Positions 9,169 to 22,300 are shown, numbered from the stretch's first letter. The stretch is 64,000 nucleotides of DNA from Choanephora cucurbitarum (GCA_025331435.1 JAIWNI010000069.1:1-64000); one strand, 5' to 3'. Notes: a model not told the origin generated them from the sequence alone. Translations and numbers: made by a program.

Positions 9169-10586
9169 AAAGAAAGAAGCCAATGCGAGTTGTTCTCCCA
9201 ACGAAACCTCTCACTGCGGGGTCGGGTGGTAATCGCCAATTCGGTTATTCTGGCCAAACTATGGCATACGCTCCGTGTGGTTACCCTCCCGCAGGTTTTC
9301 TTTCGACGTTTGAGATCCATCCTCTATCAGTTTGTTAATCGAGGCATCAAACCCGGCTTTCGTTACGCCCAATTTTGTGCGGCGAGAGATGAAGGAGGAC
9401 TCGGCTTACTAGATCCTCAGGTCCAACAACACTGCCTGGTATCACGCTGGTCTAAATTGATTCTCCAACCTTCGGCCAATTCATCGTTGTGTCAACAGTA
9501 TCTGCAGCACACCATCCGTCGTTTCTTTAGCAAAGGGCCTCCAACACTTTTGTCTTGTTTCTTCCCCTCGCTTCGATCGAGCGTCTCTCTGGAGTATGGG
9601 TCTATTATGCCCTCTCTCTTCCAGACTCTGGATCTTGTCCTCAAAAACATCGATCTCGCTGATACGACGTGCACTCCTGCCACCCTAGCCTGCTTGCCTC
9701 TCCAATCTCTGTTCACAGAAGTCCCAGCCGATCACTGGATTTTAGCTCGCAGACCGCACATTCTCCTTGTGGGCGATTTCTTTATGTTTGATCCTATTCG
9801 TCGTTGTTTCCGCCCACTCACCCGTAGCGACCGGCCCCGATTTCCGTACCTCTCAGCTCGATTATGGAAGGACTTGATAGTTGACAACTCTTTGCCATAC
9901 TCGCATAGTTTCTCCCAGATTCTAGTCACACCGCCCACCGCTCTCGGTGTTATCGATGAATCCCCTTTCATCCAACACTGCGTTGGCTCTTTTGCTTGGA
10001 GTGCTCCGAATCGAGTATTCAGAAAACTTATTTTGAACATCACTCTCCCTCACTCTCACTCCTTCTCCACTTTGCGTCCTATTCAATGGACACGGTTTTG
10101 GCATCTGCCTATTAGACCCGACACCCGCACCTTCTGGTACAGGATCATTCACCACAAAATTCTTAGCCAACGGGCTATATCCCTTTTCCGTCCGGATTCT
10201 TCGAATACATGCTTTTTCTGTCATGCTAGCCAAGAATCTCCCTCCCACCTACTGGTAGAATGTCCTTTGAAATGGGCTGTCTGGTCTGAAGTTCTCTCAC
10301 GACAAGCTCCTTACCTCAGATTTGAACCAGCCAACGTCCTCAATGTTATACACAGATTCGCTGAATACGATTATATCTCGCCCGCTACCCTTTTCACCAC
10401 TTGCGCTGCAACAACTCTGGCCATTTGGCAAGCCCACTGGTCTAGCGTCATCAACGACGTCCCTTTTTCCCTGCCCTCGGTCCTTATCAAGGTGCAGAAA
10501 CTATTGTAAATAACTGTCTTCATACCAAAGCACACCTCTCAATATGACGTGTGACTTTTTCTTTGTTAATTTTCTTAAAGAAAGAA
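9169..10586 (+). mobile_element. 5'-truncated LINE copy with candidate target-site duplication
   Basis: Only the C-terminal part of a LINE ORF2 and a short 3' UTR are present, as expected from incomplete target-primed reverse transcription. AAAGAAAGAA occurs at 9169-9178 and again at 10577-10586, directly flanking the element, and could be the 10-bp target duplication, though it is A-rich. Orientation is opposite to the LINE at the left edge. Whether the two belong to one family cannot be checked here, because their visible parts do not overlap. Confidence 0.8.
9181..10509 (+). pseudogene. LINE ORF2 C-terminal fragment (RT thumb to zinc finger)
   Basis: The frame has no ATG at its start; it enters at about 9181 and runs to the stop at 10507-10509, some 440 codons. 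It opens with the conserved RNLSLRGRVVIANS block found just downstream of the RT domain, and SRWSKLI follows. Near the end a zf-RVT-type finger appears: CFFCHASQESPSHLLVEC, followed by PLKWAVW. The region before it, with FWHLPIRPDTRTFWYRI, is typical of plant and fungal LINE C-termini. No endonuclease or RT catalytic part remains, so the copy is dead on arrival, but the surviving frame is uninterrupted, implying fairly recent insertion. Confidence 0.88.
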
Positions 10587-12078
10587 TGTTTCGTACTTTA
10601 GATTCTTGGTATCAACCTTTAGATTTTCAATCAACTAAAAGGCCAATCCTTCCTCTTTTTACCTCTCTGATCTCTTGCGACGCTCCATAAGGTACATAAA
10701 TATCATATGAGAATCTTAATTTCCAAAGGTATTAAGGCTCTAAGCTCAATTTGCGCTTGTCTGTTGTCTATGCCTAAGAGAGACTATAGCTGGGCCTTTT
10801 TGAAATTACCTCTCTTTTTGAAGAAGAAAATGATGGCTATAAAATTATACACCAGTATAAAGTTGTTAACAGTACGGTTTCAAGGTCAAGTCAAAAGAGA
10901 AAAAGAGAGAGGAATCACAGAATTGAATCTTCGTAGGATAATTGAGTAATCAAGTTAGTAGAACGGTTTTGTTGTATGATTTGAAACGCTACATACCAAG
11001 ATCTTCGAATCGTTCTAGTGATAGATGAATAAACGCGTCGCATGTTTCAGTTTGTATCTAATAACAAACAAAACTCATTGTGTTATCATCATTGTGTACC
11101 GATATGCATTTTCCAAGCTTTCGATCCATTCTCTTTTTTGGTATGCATGTATCACCTTTTTTAACTCATTGCCGTATTCAAATCCTCTCTTTTTTGAATT
11201 TTGATCCCTCCAACTCAAGCTTATCCTTCTACGGAGTATCAATTCTTTATCTTTATTTCACTTCTTTCCTAACAGGAACAATCATGTTCAACTCACTTTC
11301 CCCAATCGTCTTGAGAACTTCTTTCCTTTTAGTAAACACACCGGAGAGAATTAGACCAACATTACCTTCATTCAAACTGACAAAAAGAGTGTTCACCTTA
11401 CACGGTGGAGAATCTCATTGTTTGCGTAGTCAAATTGACAACTGAGTTTTAATGTACGCTATAGTGGTGCAATGATCATCATTTTTTTGTTCGCACATTT
11501 GCATACTTTTATGTGAAACTTTCATGCTATGAGTGACTTTATAAATGCTTCTTTTCTGAGCAACCATTCAGTTCGACAACAAAATCAGTGATAGAATGTC
11601 CAAAACTTGCTAAAAAAGATACTGCTATAACTGCTCTCTTTTGAAATATGAGTTATTAATATAGTTAGTGAGATATGCTTTCGTATTTAGACCTATCTCA
11701 AAATGCTCTCTTTCGACTTTCCCCATTTTTGTATGCATTCAATGTAACCAAAGCTAAGTTCACCTGTGAAATTCAGAGTCTGCGAAATCTAAAAATAGCT
11801 CTGTGTATGTGTTCAAGAAGGAAACAAGTCTAGAAAGTCAAGTTACATCACTTTCCTTTTGCATCACCAAGTTACCTTCTATAGAATGTACGATTTCTAA
11901 CCAAATAAAATAGAAATGCACCGGGGGATCAGAATATAGAAAAGGCTGTCCAGAAAGAAATCCATGTGATCTACAACTTCACACGCCATGCCAAGCATAA
12001 AAAGATATATAAAGAGAGAACTTTCAGATATATTTTGATTTCTTACTTTTTTCTATCTTGAACTCCTCCAGTAAATTT
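10587..12078. other. Intergenic, one weak small-gene candidate
   Basis: Mostly AT-rich non-coding DNA upstream of the P-type ATPase. A short frame from the ATG at 11284 to 11445 (starting MFNSLSPIVLRTSFLL, 53 codons) has a basic, mitochondrial-presequence-like N-terminus, but nothing else supports it. TATA-like sequence occurs at 12002-12012 (AGATATATAAA) ahead of the ATPase start at 12079. Confidence 0.4.
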
Positions 12079-15000
12079 ATGTCATTGAAACCTCCTATAC
12101 AAGAATCCATTAGCCATGCTGTAGTTGATCTATTCTCTATCAATGACGGTAAGCTGTCAGTTGAACAGCAAATCGAAATCTATGGTAAATAAGCACAAGA
12201 AAATCAGTATCCAATTTAATAACTAAGGTTCATATAGTAAATGACTTATTCATGGTGCATGAGAACAAATCCATCTCATTGGATGATGTGCTTGAAGGCT
12301 TGATTTATGTCATGGAATACCGTATCAGAAACGGCTTCCAACCCCACCTTGACCTTGGTTTAATGAACCGTCTGTCAGAAGGCTTGTTTCTTAACATGTC
12401 ATTGACAGAAGGTCATTGGATCCGAAAGAGACCTACAAAGCAAGCCGATAAAGCCTTTAGTCTGTTTGGTGATTTCCTTCAAGAAGTCAACGAATTCCGC
12501 ACGGTCATTAGTGAACTTGATGTCTCTCAATTAAGAAGCCAACTAAAGCTTCATTATCGTTGCCAACCCTCTAGTTCTGAAGACCAAAAAATGTCTGTTA
12601 TTAAAGTAATCTTCACCTTGGCTCATTTCTTTCCTCATCAATATGGTGATTGGCATGAACTGATCAAAGAAAGTGAACAAAATGACCTGGAACGTTTGTT
12701 AAAATCTCCTTTAGCTGAAAAGTTCAGAGAAGGAAACAAGCAACCTATGTCTCCTCAAGAACTCGTCTTGTTCCCTCCTCAAGCTCTGTACTTTGATCGA
12801 TCTGTTGAAAAACTTCTCAAGATGTTTACTCATACAGATCCTGTTCGAGGTCTTTCTTCAGATATGGTACCTGCGTTACGTGATCATTATGGTACCAATC
12901 AGCTTCCTAAGCCGCCTCGACCTAATGCTTTAAAAATGATTTGGGAACAACTGACTGATTTCATTGTTCTGATTCTGATTGCAGCAGCTATTGTGGAAGC
13001 AGCAGAAAAGGAATTCAACAGTATGATTGTCTTGCTGGTTGTTGTTGTGCTCAATACAGTAATTGGGTTCAGTCAAGAATGGAAAGCAAGCAAGACATTA
13101 AACGCTTTAATGAACCTATCTGTCCCTCAAGCCCATGTGGTGCGAGATGGTCAAGAATCCTGGATTGATTCTGAAGAATTAGTTCCTGGTGATATTGTCG
13201 TGTTGGAGGAAGGTGATGCTGTTCCTGCCGATCTCAGACTGATTGAAGTAGCTCAATTGAACGTAGTTGAAGGCATTTTAACAGGTGAAAGTTTGCCTGT
13301 ACAAAAGACTGTGAATATTGTTAAAGCAAAGGTAGAGAGAAGACCGTTTTTTTATGTACTTTATGTCTAACTCATTTCATGATATAGACCGGAAAGATTC
13401 CTTTAGGTGATTGTAAAGGAAATGCATTTATGTCTACCAACGTATCTAACGGTAGAGCTAAAGGCTTGGTTGTAAGAACTGGATTAAAAACCGAGGTAAG
13501 CGATCTAGAACCAATTCACTCCAATTTTGCTCATATTCGTATCATAGATTGGAAAAATCAGTACTGCCATCCAAAATGGTTCTAAAAAGAAAGTCAAAAC
13601 ACCTATTCAACGAAAATTGACACGACTTGGTATCTACCTGGTTGCTATGGCTCTCTTTTTATGTGCTTTGGTTGTTGCTATTGGTGTAGCTTGGAAGCAT
13701 GACGCTCGTGATATGGTCCATATTGGTCTCAGTCTGGCTGTCTCTGTTATTCCAGAAGGTTTGGTTGCTGTCACTACAGTAACAATGGCACTAGGTGTTC
13801 GACGTATGGCACTCAAGTAGGTGTTCTTATTTTATTGTCTACTTCTGTGATAGTCTAATCACTTTTTAAAAAAAATTAGAAAATGTATTGTAAGAACTTT
13901 ACCGGCTGTAGAATCTCTAGGTAGTGTCACTGTAATTTGTTCTGATAAGGTAAAAATGAAGACATAGAAAAAAAAACATCACATCTAACTCTTTTTCTTG
14001 AAAATCAGACTGGTACACTTACTGAAGGCAAAATGGGAGCAGCAGAACTCTGGACTACAGATGATGCTCTTTACAAGTTTACTGAATCAACCTCAATGGA
14101 TCCAGAAGCAGGTCAAATTATACAAGAATCAGAAGAACTTCGTCGGCGCATGATTCATGTACGACGTACTGTAGCCTCTCCGGACAACAAAAGCAATCTT
14201 CCTGTAGATTGCTCAACCATGCTTCCAAAGCCTATTGATACTTCAGCTACTTCCTCTTACTCAAACCAAATGTATTATGCCATGATGATCTCCAGTCTCT
14301 GTAACAACTCAGATATCCGTCGTGATGAAGAAACAGGTGAAATGAAATCCATTGGTGATCCCACTGAAGTAGCCCTCACAGTAGCTGCTCAGAAGGCAAA
14401 AATTGGTCGGTCTTACTGGAACCAACAGATGAAGTTGTCAAAACTGTTTGAACGCGCATTTGACAGTGAGCGTAAATTAATGAGCTCTGTATATCAGCAA
14501 AAGGAGATGACTGAAGAAAAATTGATTGAAACTACTGACTATGTCATGCTCTGTAAAGGTGCTCCTGAAGAACTCTTGAGAAAATGTAATCGATACATGT
14601 CGCGCGAAGAGAACCCAATGCATCGCTTAATTTCTGCTCAGCCAACTGAACTCATAACAGATCATTTTGCTTCTCAAATACATGATGAAAACAATCGCAT
14701 GGCTTCCCAAGGTTTGCGTGTGCTCGGTCTTGCCTATAAGTTAGTCAAGGACATCAAAGAAGCGAATGGTGATGAAGACATAGAAAATGCTACAGATGAA
14801 TCAGCAAACGCAAAGTATCAATCGAATCCTGCTTTTGCCGAAGAAGATCTTATTTTTGTTGGTCTGATTGGTTTGATTGATCCTCCAAAAGCTGGTGTCA
14901 AAGAGGCTATTGAAACCTGTCAAAATGCCGGAATCCAAGTGATCATGATTACAGGTGATCATGTTGAAACGGCTACTGCTATTGCTAAACAACTGGGTAT

Positions 15001-16218
15001 ATTCAAAGCGAATGTTTCTGGCATGGTAAAGAAAAGCGAGAATAAGAACAATACAAGGATCTAACATTTAAAGTAGAGTCGAGCTATTCTTGGTCGAGAA
15101 CTAGATTTGATATCAGATGATGCCATTCTTGAATTGAATCCTTTCCCTAGTGTATTTGCAAGAGTCAGTCCAAACAATAAGTTGTCTATTGTCAGCGCCT
15201 TACAAAAGCGAGGTGAATTGGTCGCTATGACTGGTGATGGTGTCAATGGTAAATTAAAAGAAATTCTAACCATATCTCAATAATGCACGTTACTCATCGA
15301 AGAAAAAAATCAATAGATGCACCTGCTATCAAGAATGCTGATATCGGTGTAGCCATGGGAATTGCAGGCACAGAAATCACTAAACAAGCTGCTGATATTG
15401 TACTGGTAGATGATAACTTCACTAGTATTGTACATGCTGTTGAAGAAGGAAGACATGTGTTTGACAACATCTTGAAATTTATTGTCTACCTCTTGAGTTG
15501 TAATGGTGCTGAAATCTTCTTGATGCTTATCTGTACAACTGCCAACATCACTGTACCGCTCTCCGTCATGATGATCTTGTGGGCTAATATTATTGGTAAG
15601 ATCAAAACTGTCTAAACTTAATAAAAAGAAAAGACTAATATGTACTTTTGATATAGCCGATATTCCTCCTGCTATGGCGCTTGGTATTGAACCAAATGAA
15701 GCTGATCTAATGCAACGGGACCCACGTGATCCGAAGATGGGAGTTATTACCAAAGTTACTTGGCTAGTGATTGCTATGAACTCTTTGATCATTGCAGCTT
15801 TAGCTCTAGCCGTTCATTGTTTGAATTTGTTTGTCTTGAATTTCCCAATTGAAATAGCTAGATCATCTGTAAGTCGATGTTAAAAAAGAAAAGCCTAATC
15901 TATAAGTAACTAACGAAAGGAAACTAGACATTCACTGCATTGACAACTGTACAACTAGTCCATTCGTTTAATGCCAGAAGCATTCATCGGTCTATCTTCA
16001 AAACTGGAATTACAAATAACAAATGGATGATAGGTGCCTTCTTGTTGTCTTTCTGCTTGATGATACTTGGTATTTATACACCTGGTCTTTCTGACTGGCT
16101 CAATTTGGTACCTGTAGGCTGGCAAACTTGGGTGATGACTATTGCCTGTGTTGTGTTCTTGATTGTATTTGTTGAATTGGAGAAGATGGGCCTTCGAAGA
16201 ATGACAGGAAAATTCTAG
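12079..16218 (+). CDS. P-type cation-transporting ATPase, type II (ENA/IID-like)
   Basis: Ten exons: 12079-12184, 12238-13331, 13388-13495, 13548-13816, 13880-13949, 14009-15025, 15077-15248, 15317-15595, 15657-15868 and 15928-16218, predicting 1205 aa. Motifs in order: a cation-ATPase N-terminal domain ([15 protein letters not shown]), actuator loop TGES at about 384-387, membrane motif PEGL at 505-508, phosphorylation motif DKTGTLT with Asp about 548, and hinge GDGVND at 941-946. The DKTGTLT codons are split by intron 5 and GVND by intron 7. A 170-residue extension precedes the usual N-terminus. The C-terminal membrane part ([16 protein letters not shown]) resembles fungal ENA sodium/potassium efflux pumps more than SERCA, but PEGL is of the Ca-pump kind; ion specificity is therefore unsettled. 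It would act in the plasma membrane or an endomembrane. Confidence 0.9.
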
Positions 16219-17365
16219 TTTAAATAAATTTATTGAAATCACACATTTAATAAGAGAGATCTACGTATAACATAGTTCTATGATACATGAATGAATGGCA
16301 TTTGATAGACTCTGATATTTTTGTGTTCTGTTGGCTGTTACATGTGCAAGCTAAAAGCAGCAAAGAGCATGATAGTCAGAAAAGTTAACATATAGATAGC
16401 ACGAGTCATACAGCATCACGTTCAATGGAAGCGAAACTAGGCTTTGCTCATTTGTCAAAGATGCTTTCTTGCTGCGTGCTCGAATAGCATTTGACTCTAT
16501 CTGATTCAGATGCGACATTGCAGAATAAATAGCAAGTCTCTTTTTTTCTGTTTAGTGTGATGGTGAATGAGCCGCGATGAGAGAAATTTTAAATTGAAGA
16601 TACATTTTCCGCAGCTAAAGAAACAAAAGGAAATGTAGTTGAAGAGTTATGCTTTATACATAGCGACTGCTCATATAATTACTCGTAAATACATACGTGG
16701 GGATGATAGGCGATGATTGAGTATAATGTTCGTCTTCGGACTACAGTGGTAATGGCATTTAGGCTGTCAAACTCTATACTTTCGTATACGCAAAGACAGG
16801 CCTCTATTTAAAGAGACAGTTAAGCTTATTTTGGATATCAAATATATATATGTATATATATAAAGACAGAAAGAAAGTTGCTACTTGCAAGCAAGGTCTT
16901 TGTTATGCTACTTTCTTCCTATCTTGTAACTAACACACACATTGATATTTTTGAGTCCCCTCGAATTGGTGGTAAACAACCAATTACGCCACTAATTTCT
17001 AGACTTTAATACTAAGGGACTGGTTGTTTGCCTTTTGATCGATCGAAGTAGGTTATTACAAAAAGAAAGTATTAAAGTCACCGATAATTGAATACAAGCA
17101 GTGTTTGATCAAATCCGACAGATGAAGATGGAAGTTCCCTATCTTTCTTATTATACCTTTACTTCATATAAATCCATAAAGGGTGGATCGAGATTTTCTT
17201 GTGGAGAATGTAGTTTATACTAAATTGGCCATCACAGTGATATTTCATTTCTTCTGGAAAAAAAAGAGTGCAAAGTATAAATACATATTGTTCTTTTTTT
17301 TCCATATAACATTCTTGAGTCATTTCGAATTCAATAAAAACAACTCTTCTTTACAGTTAAACTCA
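16219..17365. other. Intergenic between ATPase and transporter
   Basis: No gene seen. AATAAA at 16223-16228, just after the ATPase stop, may be its polyadenylation signal. An AT dinucleotide run lies at about 16842-16862. A 12-bp inverted repeat with forkhead-like cores is at 16971-16982 and 17031-17042. Confidence 0.5.
16971..17042. promoter_or_regulatory. Inverted pair of forkhead-like sites upstream of the transporter
   Basis: GGTAAACAACCA at 16971-16982 faces TGGTTGTTTGCC at 17031-17042 (one mismatch). The left half contains GTAAACAA, the classic forkhead core, and the right half its near-copy GCAAACAA in reverse. A further AGTCCC/GGGACT pair flanks them. The site is about 330 bp upstream of the transporter ATG. 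Regulatory function is an inference from motif match and symmetry only. Confidence 0.3.
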
Positions 17366-18728
17366 ATGCCACAAGAAGAAAAAGTTATAGTTAAATATAA
17401 ATCGACCACAACAGATAGTCATGAATCAGCTTTGACAGGTACTGCATATATTTTGCTATGTGATCGCATCATAAACAACTCTCTCAATTCTAGAAAATGA
17501 CTTTCGATATGAAGATTCTGGCTTTATAGATGTAGATCGCACTAATGGTTACTCCTCCCTTGTAGCATTTTTTAATGTCTTTTGTATCATAGCAGGCACT
17601 GGTATTCTTGGCCTACCCTATGCTCTGAGGCAAGGTGGTTTCATTGGCGTGCTCATCTTTTTCTTGTCCTGGTCTATGTCAATATATGCAGCTAACATTC
17701 TGATCCGCTGCCTGTATGCTAATGGAAGAGCACGTCTCACTACCTACAAGGATGTGGCTGAAGCGGCATTCGGATGTCTTGGTGGATGGATTGCCTTTTT
17801 CTTTAATACCTGGATGCTCATTGGCATCCCTGTTCTTTATCTTTTGCTGTCTGGAACCAACATCAATACGCTTTGCCAAGGTACCTCCGCAGAGTTGGGC
17901 CTCAAACTATGGATCGTCATTTGCTGTGCACTTGTTGGGACTCCATTTGTGCTGGCCAAGAGCTTGAAAGAAACTGCTTGGATGTCTGTATTGAGCACGT
18001 TCACTATCTTGGTTGTTGTGATTATTGTACTGATTATGTGTGGTATCGACAGTCCTAATCATCCAGGTGCTCATCATGACATTGTGATCTGGCAAATGTT
18101 TCCTATCTCCCTTAGTACCATCTCTTTTAGTTTTGGCGGTAATACAGTGTACGCCCGTGTTGAAGCTTCAATGAAGCGACCTCAAGACTGGGCTAAAGTG
18201 ACTGCCAGTAGTCTGAGCACATGTGCTGCTCTGTATCTCTCTGTAGCTATTGCAGGCTATATCGTCTATGGGGATCAAGTAACCAATCCAGTTTATTTCT
18301 CAATTCCCTCTGGAGCACCACGAACTATAGCCATTGTGCTAATTACAGTCCACTGCCTAACTACTGCTCCTATCATGGTTACCTCTTTCAGCATTGATTT
18401 GGAAGAAATGTTTGATATCAGTGTAAAGCGCTATGGCAAAGTCAGAGAGTGTGTTATCCGAATCATAATGCGTGTAACTATTATGGTGGTGATTGCTCTT
18501 ATTGCATGTTTCTTGCCTCATTTTAGTGCACTCATGTCATTGATTGGAGCGTTTGGTAATTGTACGTTGGTATTCATGTTTCCTGTTCTAATGTATTTAC
18601 GTCTGACTGGTTTTCGCAACAAACCCTTTTACGAGCTGATTTGGTGCTTCTTTGTTGTTCTGTTGGGTGTTATTGGATTGATTTTTGGCTCAATTGATGC
18701 TATTAGAGAACTCAAAGCTTCCTATTAG
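17366..18728 (+). CDS. Amino-acid transporter, AVT-like (AAAP family)
   Basis: Two exons, 17366-17438 and 17494-18728 (phase-1 intron of 55 nt), predicting 435 aa. After a polar 37-residue N-terminus the protein shows about eleven hydrophobic segments. The first contains the family signature GTGILGLPYALRQGG, the usual TM1 motif of amino acid/auxin permeases (PF01490). Other segments include SWSMSIYAANI, IVICCALVGTPFVLAK and FSFGGNTVYARVEASM, the last with the SFGGN loop typical of vacuolar AVT proteins. Fungal relatives move neutral amino acids across the vacuolar membrane by proton exchange or symport. Assignment to AVT1 versus AVT3/4 is not possible by eye. The ATG was chosen because it is the first in frame and splices cleanly to the long exon. 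Confidence 0.88.
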
Positions 18729-19351
18729 CTACAGCAAATGTCATGCGTTTGCAGAAGTGTAAATAACTGTAAATTAAAAAAAGATGAATTTTCGAGAAAA
18801 ATCTTAGTTTTTATAACGTAGTCATTTGGTTATTCGAGGGCTAATCTTTGGAAGTCTTGTTAAGTCAGACTTGCTAAGCTTAGCAATAGTAAGAGTAAAC
18901 AAGGAAAAGTAAAAGCAAGAAGAAATAAAAGTAAGAAACCCAAGTTGTGTTGCAGAGACTTTGGAAAATTTTACAAGTCTTTAACTTGGGTTTTTTAATC
19001 GCAGTGATATCTTGTTTTAGTCTGAAATAAATTAGTCCAATGCTACTATTGATTAACATTAGTGAGCTACAAAGGAGGCTTGATCCATTGTGTTACCGAG
19101 CAAGGTTTAGACGGGCACTTAAACAATGTTGGATTGATTATCATAAAATACAGGGACAACGACTACTAGCTAGCCATTTCTTTAACATTTAGAAGATCAA
19201 AAAGCTTTGTCAATACTGTATTAATTTCCCTCTCAAAAAGAGATGGGTGACAACAAGATGTTTAATAATGATAATTAATTTCTTTTTAAAAAACAAATAC
19301 AAAGTCAATTGTATTTTCCATTAGGTGGTATTCTAGACATGTACAATGGTA
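18729..19351. other. Intergenic between transporter and cytolinker, with one hairpin
   Basis: Converging 3' ends of two genes. Apart from the hairpin at 18936-18993 nothing stands out; no tRNA-like cloverleaf was found. Confidence 0.5.
18936..18993 (+). other. Stem-loop with perfect 11-bp outer stem followed by T run
   Basis: AAACCCAAGTT at 18936-18946 pairs with AACTTGGGTTT at 18983-18993, and inside it AGACTT (18956-18961) pairs with AAGTCT (18975-18980). T residues run to 18996. It lies about 210 nt past the transporter stop, so it may be a 3' UTR structure or a small pol III-like unit; no promoter boxes were seen. Confidence 0.35.
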
Positions 19352-22300
19352 TTATTGAGCTTGAAGTAGCTTCTTTTTGTTAATGATTGGTGTCTTTGCA
19401 TGATCGTCTGCTTTTTTCATCTTCACAATGATATGATTTCCGAGTTCATCTATACTGATATAGTTTTTGCCATCAACGTAGCCAGGCATAGGCGATCTTG
19501 ATCGGCTTCCTCCTGAGGACCTACTAGAAGACCTAGTGGAAGCTAGACTGTTACTGCTTCTGTCTGCTCCGCCACCTCCTCGGATAGTAACTCTTCCTGA
19601 AGGAGACGAAGATCGAACTGTTTGCAAAAAGGCTTCTTGAAAAGAACCGGTATCTTGAGAGCTTGAAGTACTGTTATCATTTGCTGAATCAGGACGGGAG
19701 TAAGCACCTTCATTAAGACCATGATCTCTCAAGAATCTGATGTTTTAAAAAAAAAGACGATTAGAAGGATGATTTCCCCTTTTTTTTTAAAAAGAGACAA
19801 GCACTTACTTGGATAACTCAACCCAACCGCCACCTACTCGAACCATCACCAATTGACTAGCCAAGATACGACAATAAACCAGTCTAGGGTTCACATCACC
19901 AAACCAATATTTACCGACTTGATCAGGAATGCTCTTGACAGTGACTCGATAAGGAGATGTGTTTACAATATGACCTAGTTTCATATCAAGCTCATTTTCA
20001 GGATCAGGCACGTAAGTAGTGCGTATACGACTGGAGGATGATGAAGCTGAAACAGGTGTCTTTGATGGTCTTCTATAAGAAGGTTCTTCACGTCGATTAA
20101 CAGAGAGGTTATGTGTCTTGCTATTGGAACTGATAGGAGCAATCTGCTTCTTGGGTGTTACAGAGGGGGGAGATGCAGGATATAAGGTCTTGGTATGAGG
20201 TGCTGCTTTGGCAATGGCAAGTTTTGTAAAGAACTCATGGTCCAGTTGACTGATGCAAGTCTGAAGCTCTCGTTCACGAGCAGCAGCTGCAGCCTTAGTG
20301 TGGTTCCAACGCTTCGTGGTCTTTTGAAGCCTTTGAGAAGCTTCTTCATCGGGGCCCTGCTTGTTTAATTCAGCTCGAGCCTCTTCAAAGACGTTGTTGA
20401 TCGTTTGTTGATGATGCTTAAAGGCAGTGACAAGGGACTTGAGCAAGGCTTGAAGATCTGTCTTGACAAACTTGTTGTTCACAATACCTGAATGATGGGG
20501 CGAGGCATTGTCAATGGCGGTCTGAAGGGATGCAATCTGTTGCTCAGCTGTGTGGATGATGTTCATAAAGCCAGACAAGTCATCTTCTTGACAGACTTCG
20601 CTCTTTTTAGTATCGAACAAGACATCCAATTGGCGCATCGCTTCAATTAATTCTTGACGAAGCTGTTCAGCCTCCGCATCATTGCGCATTAAACTGTCAA
20701 TGACCTTTGTCTTCTTGTCAATCACTTCATGATAGTCGTTGCAAAGTTCTTCTAATTCGCGTGCTTCTGAAGCAATTCTCTTGTTAGTCAACTTGAATGC
20801 GTTGACTCTTTCTCTGGTATCGGCAACAAGTTGAAGAGCATCATGGAGTTTGGTGATCAGGTGTTGAAGATGATGGTGTTGATCGATGCTGTCTTTAGCT
20901 TCCATCAATGCTTGCTTCAATTGAGACAGGCTTTGGCTGACAGCTGCGTTTCCTTCATCAACGATAGGCGAGATTGGCTTTGTGCGAGCTTCAACATGCT
21001 TTAGGTGCGTAATCGGGTAGTTCTTTGCAGTATCTCCCAGCTTGTACATATCTTCAGCACTTTCATCAAACGAACCTGATTGAGCCTCAAGCTCATACAC
21101 CATCTCTTCAGACTCTTTTCCTTCATTCAGCTTGGTCATGCATGCATCCATCGAAGTTAAAAGGGAGGTCTTGCTCTGTACGTACTCTAGCATCAATTTA
21201 GTGATGGCTACATATTCTTGCTCAGATTTGGCGAACGAATCCAGTTCAGCGAGTTTGGTAGTGATAGGCGCAAACAATGCATTCAGTTGTTCTTGAGGGT
21301 ATTCAAGTTGTGTGAGCAATTTTTCACCTTCTTGAGTTCTTACTGAATCAAGTTCATTTTGGCTTTGGTTGTAAATGGCGTCGGTGGCACTGACAAGATC
21401 AGAACAGGACGCAATGATCGTTTCCATATCAGCTTCATTTTCGTTCAAGATACAATGTTCACTATGTTTGGCTGCAACTGTTAGTTGCTGCTGACATATA
21501 TCTAGCAAGCGATCAATGACATGTTGAATAGATGCAATCAACTCGGCTGTTTCCTTTTCTGATAGCTGTTGCTGCAACAACTGTCTCAGCTTGATTGAAA
21601 GATCGACCGACACAGTTTTTCTTGTGTTGAATGTGTTTATGTTGACTGTGTCAGCAAGCAAATCATCATCCAAAGTATCCAGATCCTCATGCAACACTGT
21701 TTCCATACGGGATAGTTCGTCACTGATCTTTGGATAGGTTTCAGGAGAATGCTGTGTCAATTCAGATTGAATGGTTTCGAGACTTCTCTGGACTGAAGTC
21801 AACAAGTTGTATTGTTTGATCCATTTAGAAGAGCGAGCGACCAAGGCGGAGACAGAAGATTCTTTGTTCATCAGATGGTGCCAGGTATCATTCAGTTTGG
21901 CATAGGAGTTTGGATAGTTGGGTGTCTGGCTAGCAATAGCTTCATATTGACTTGATACATCACTCAGTGTGTCTTTGATGTCTATCATCACATCCGATGC
22001 ATGTTTGTATTTTGATACAAGTGCTTGATGTTGATGATCGCGATGTTCAGGAGTTGCTTCGTCAGCTACTACACGATGCTCTTCATGTACGCGATCCAAA
22101 CAACCCATCTGGTCATTCATCATATCTTCAAGACGTGTAATATCAATCATGTATTTCTGAATCAACTGAGACAAGTGAAGTTCGTTCTGAAGGTCGTGAA
22201 GTTGTGTGCGAATAGCTTCCATCTTAACTCTTCCAGGCTCTAAAAGATGTTGATCATAGCTCTTGCTAGTGAGATCAGCCAGCAGGGCTTGATATTCTTT

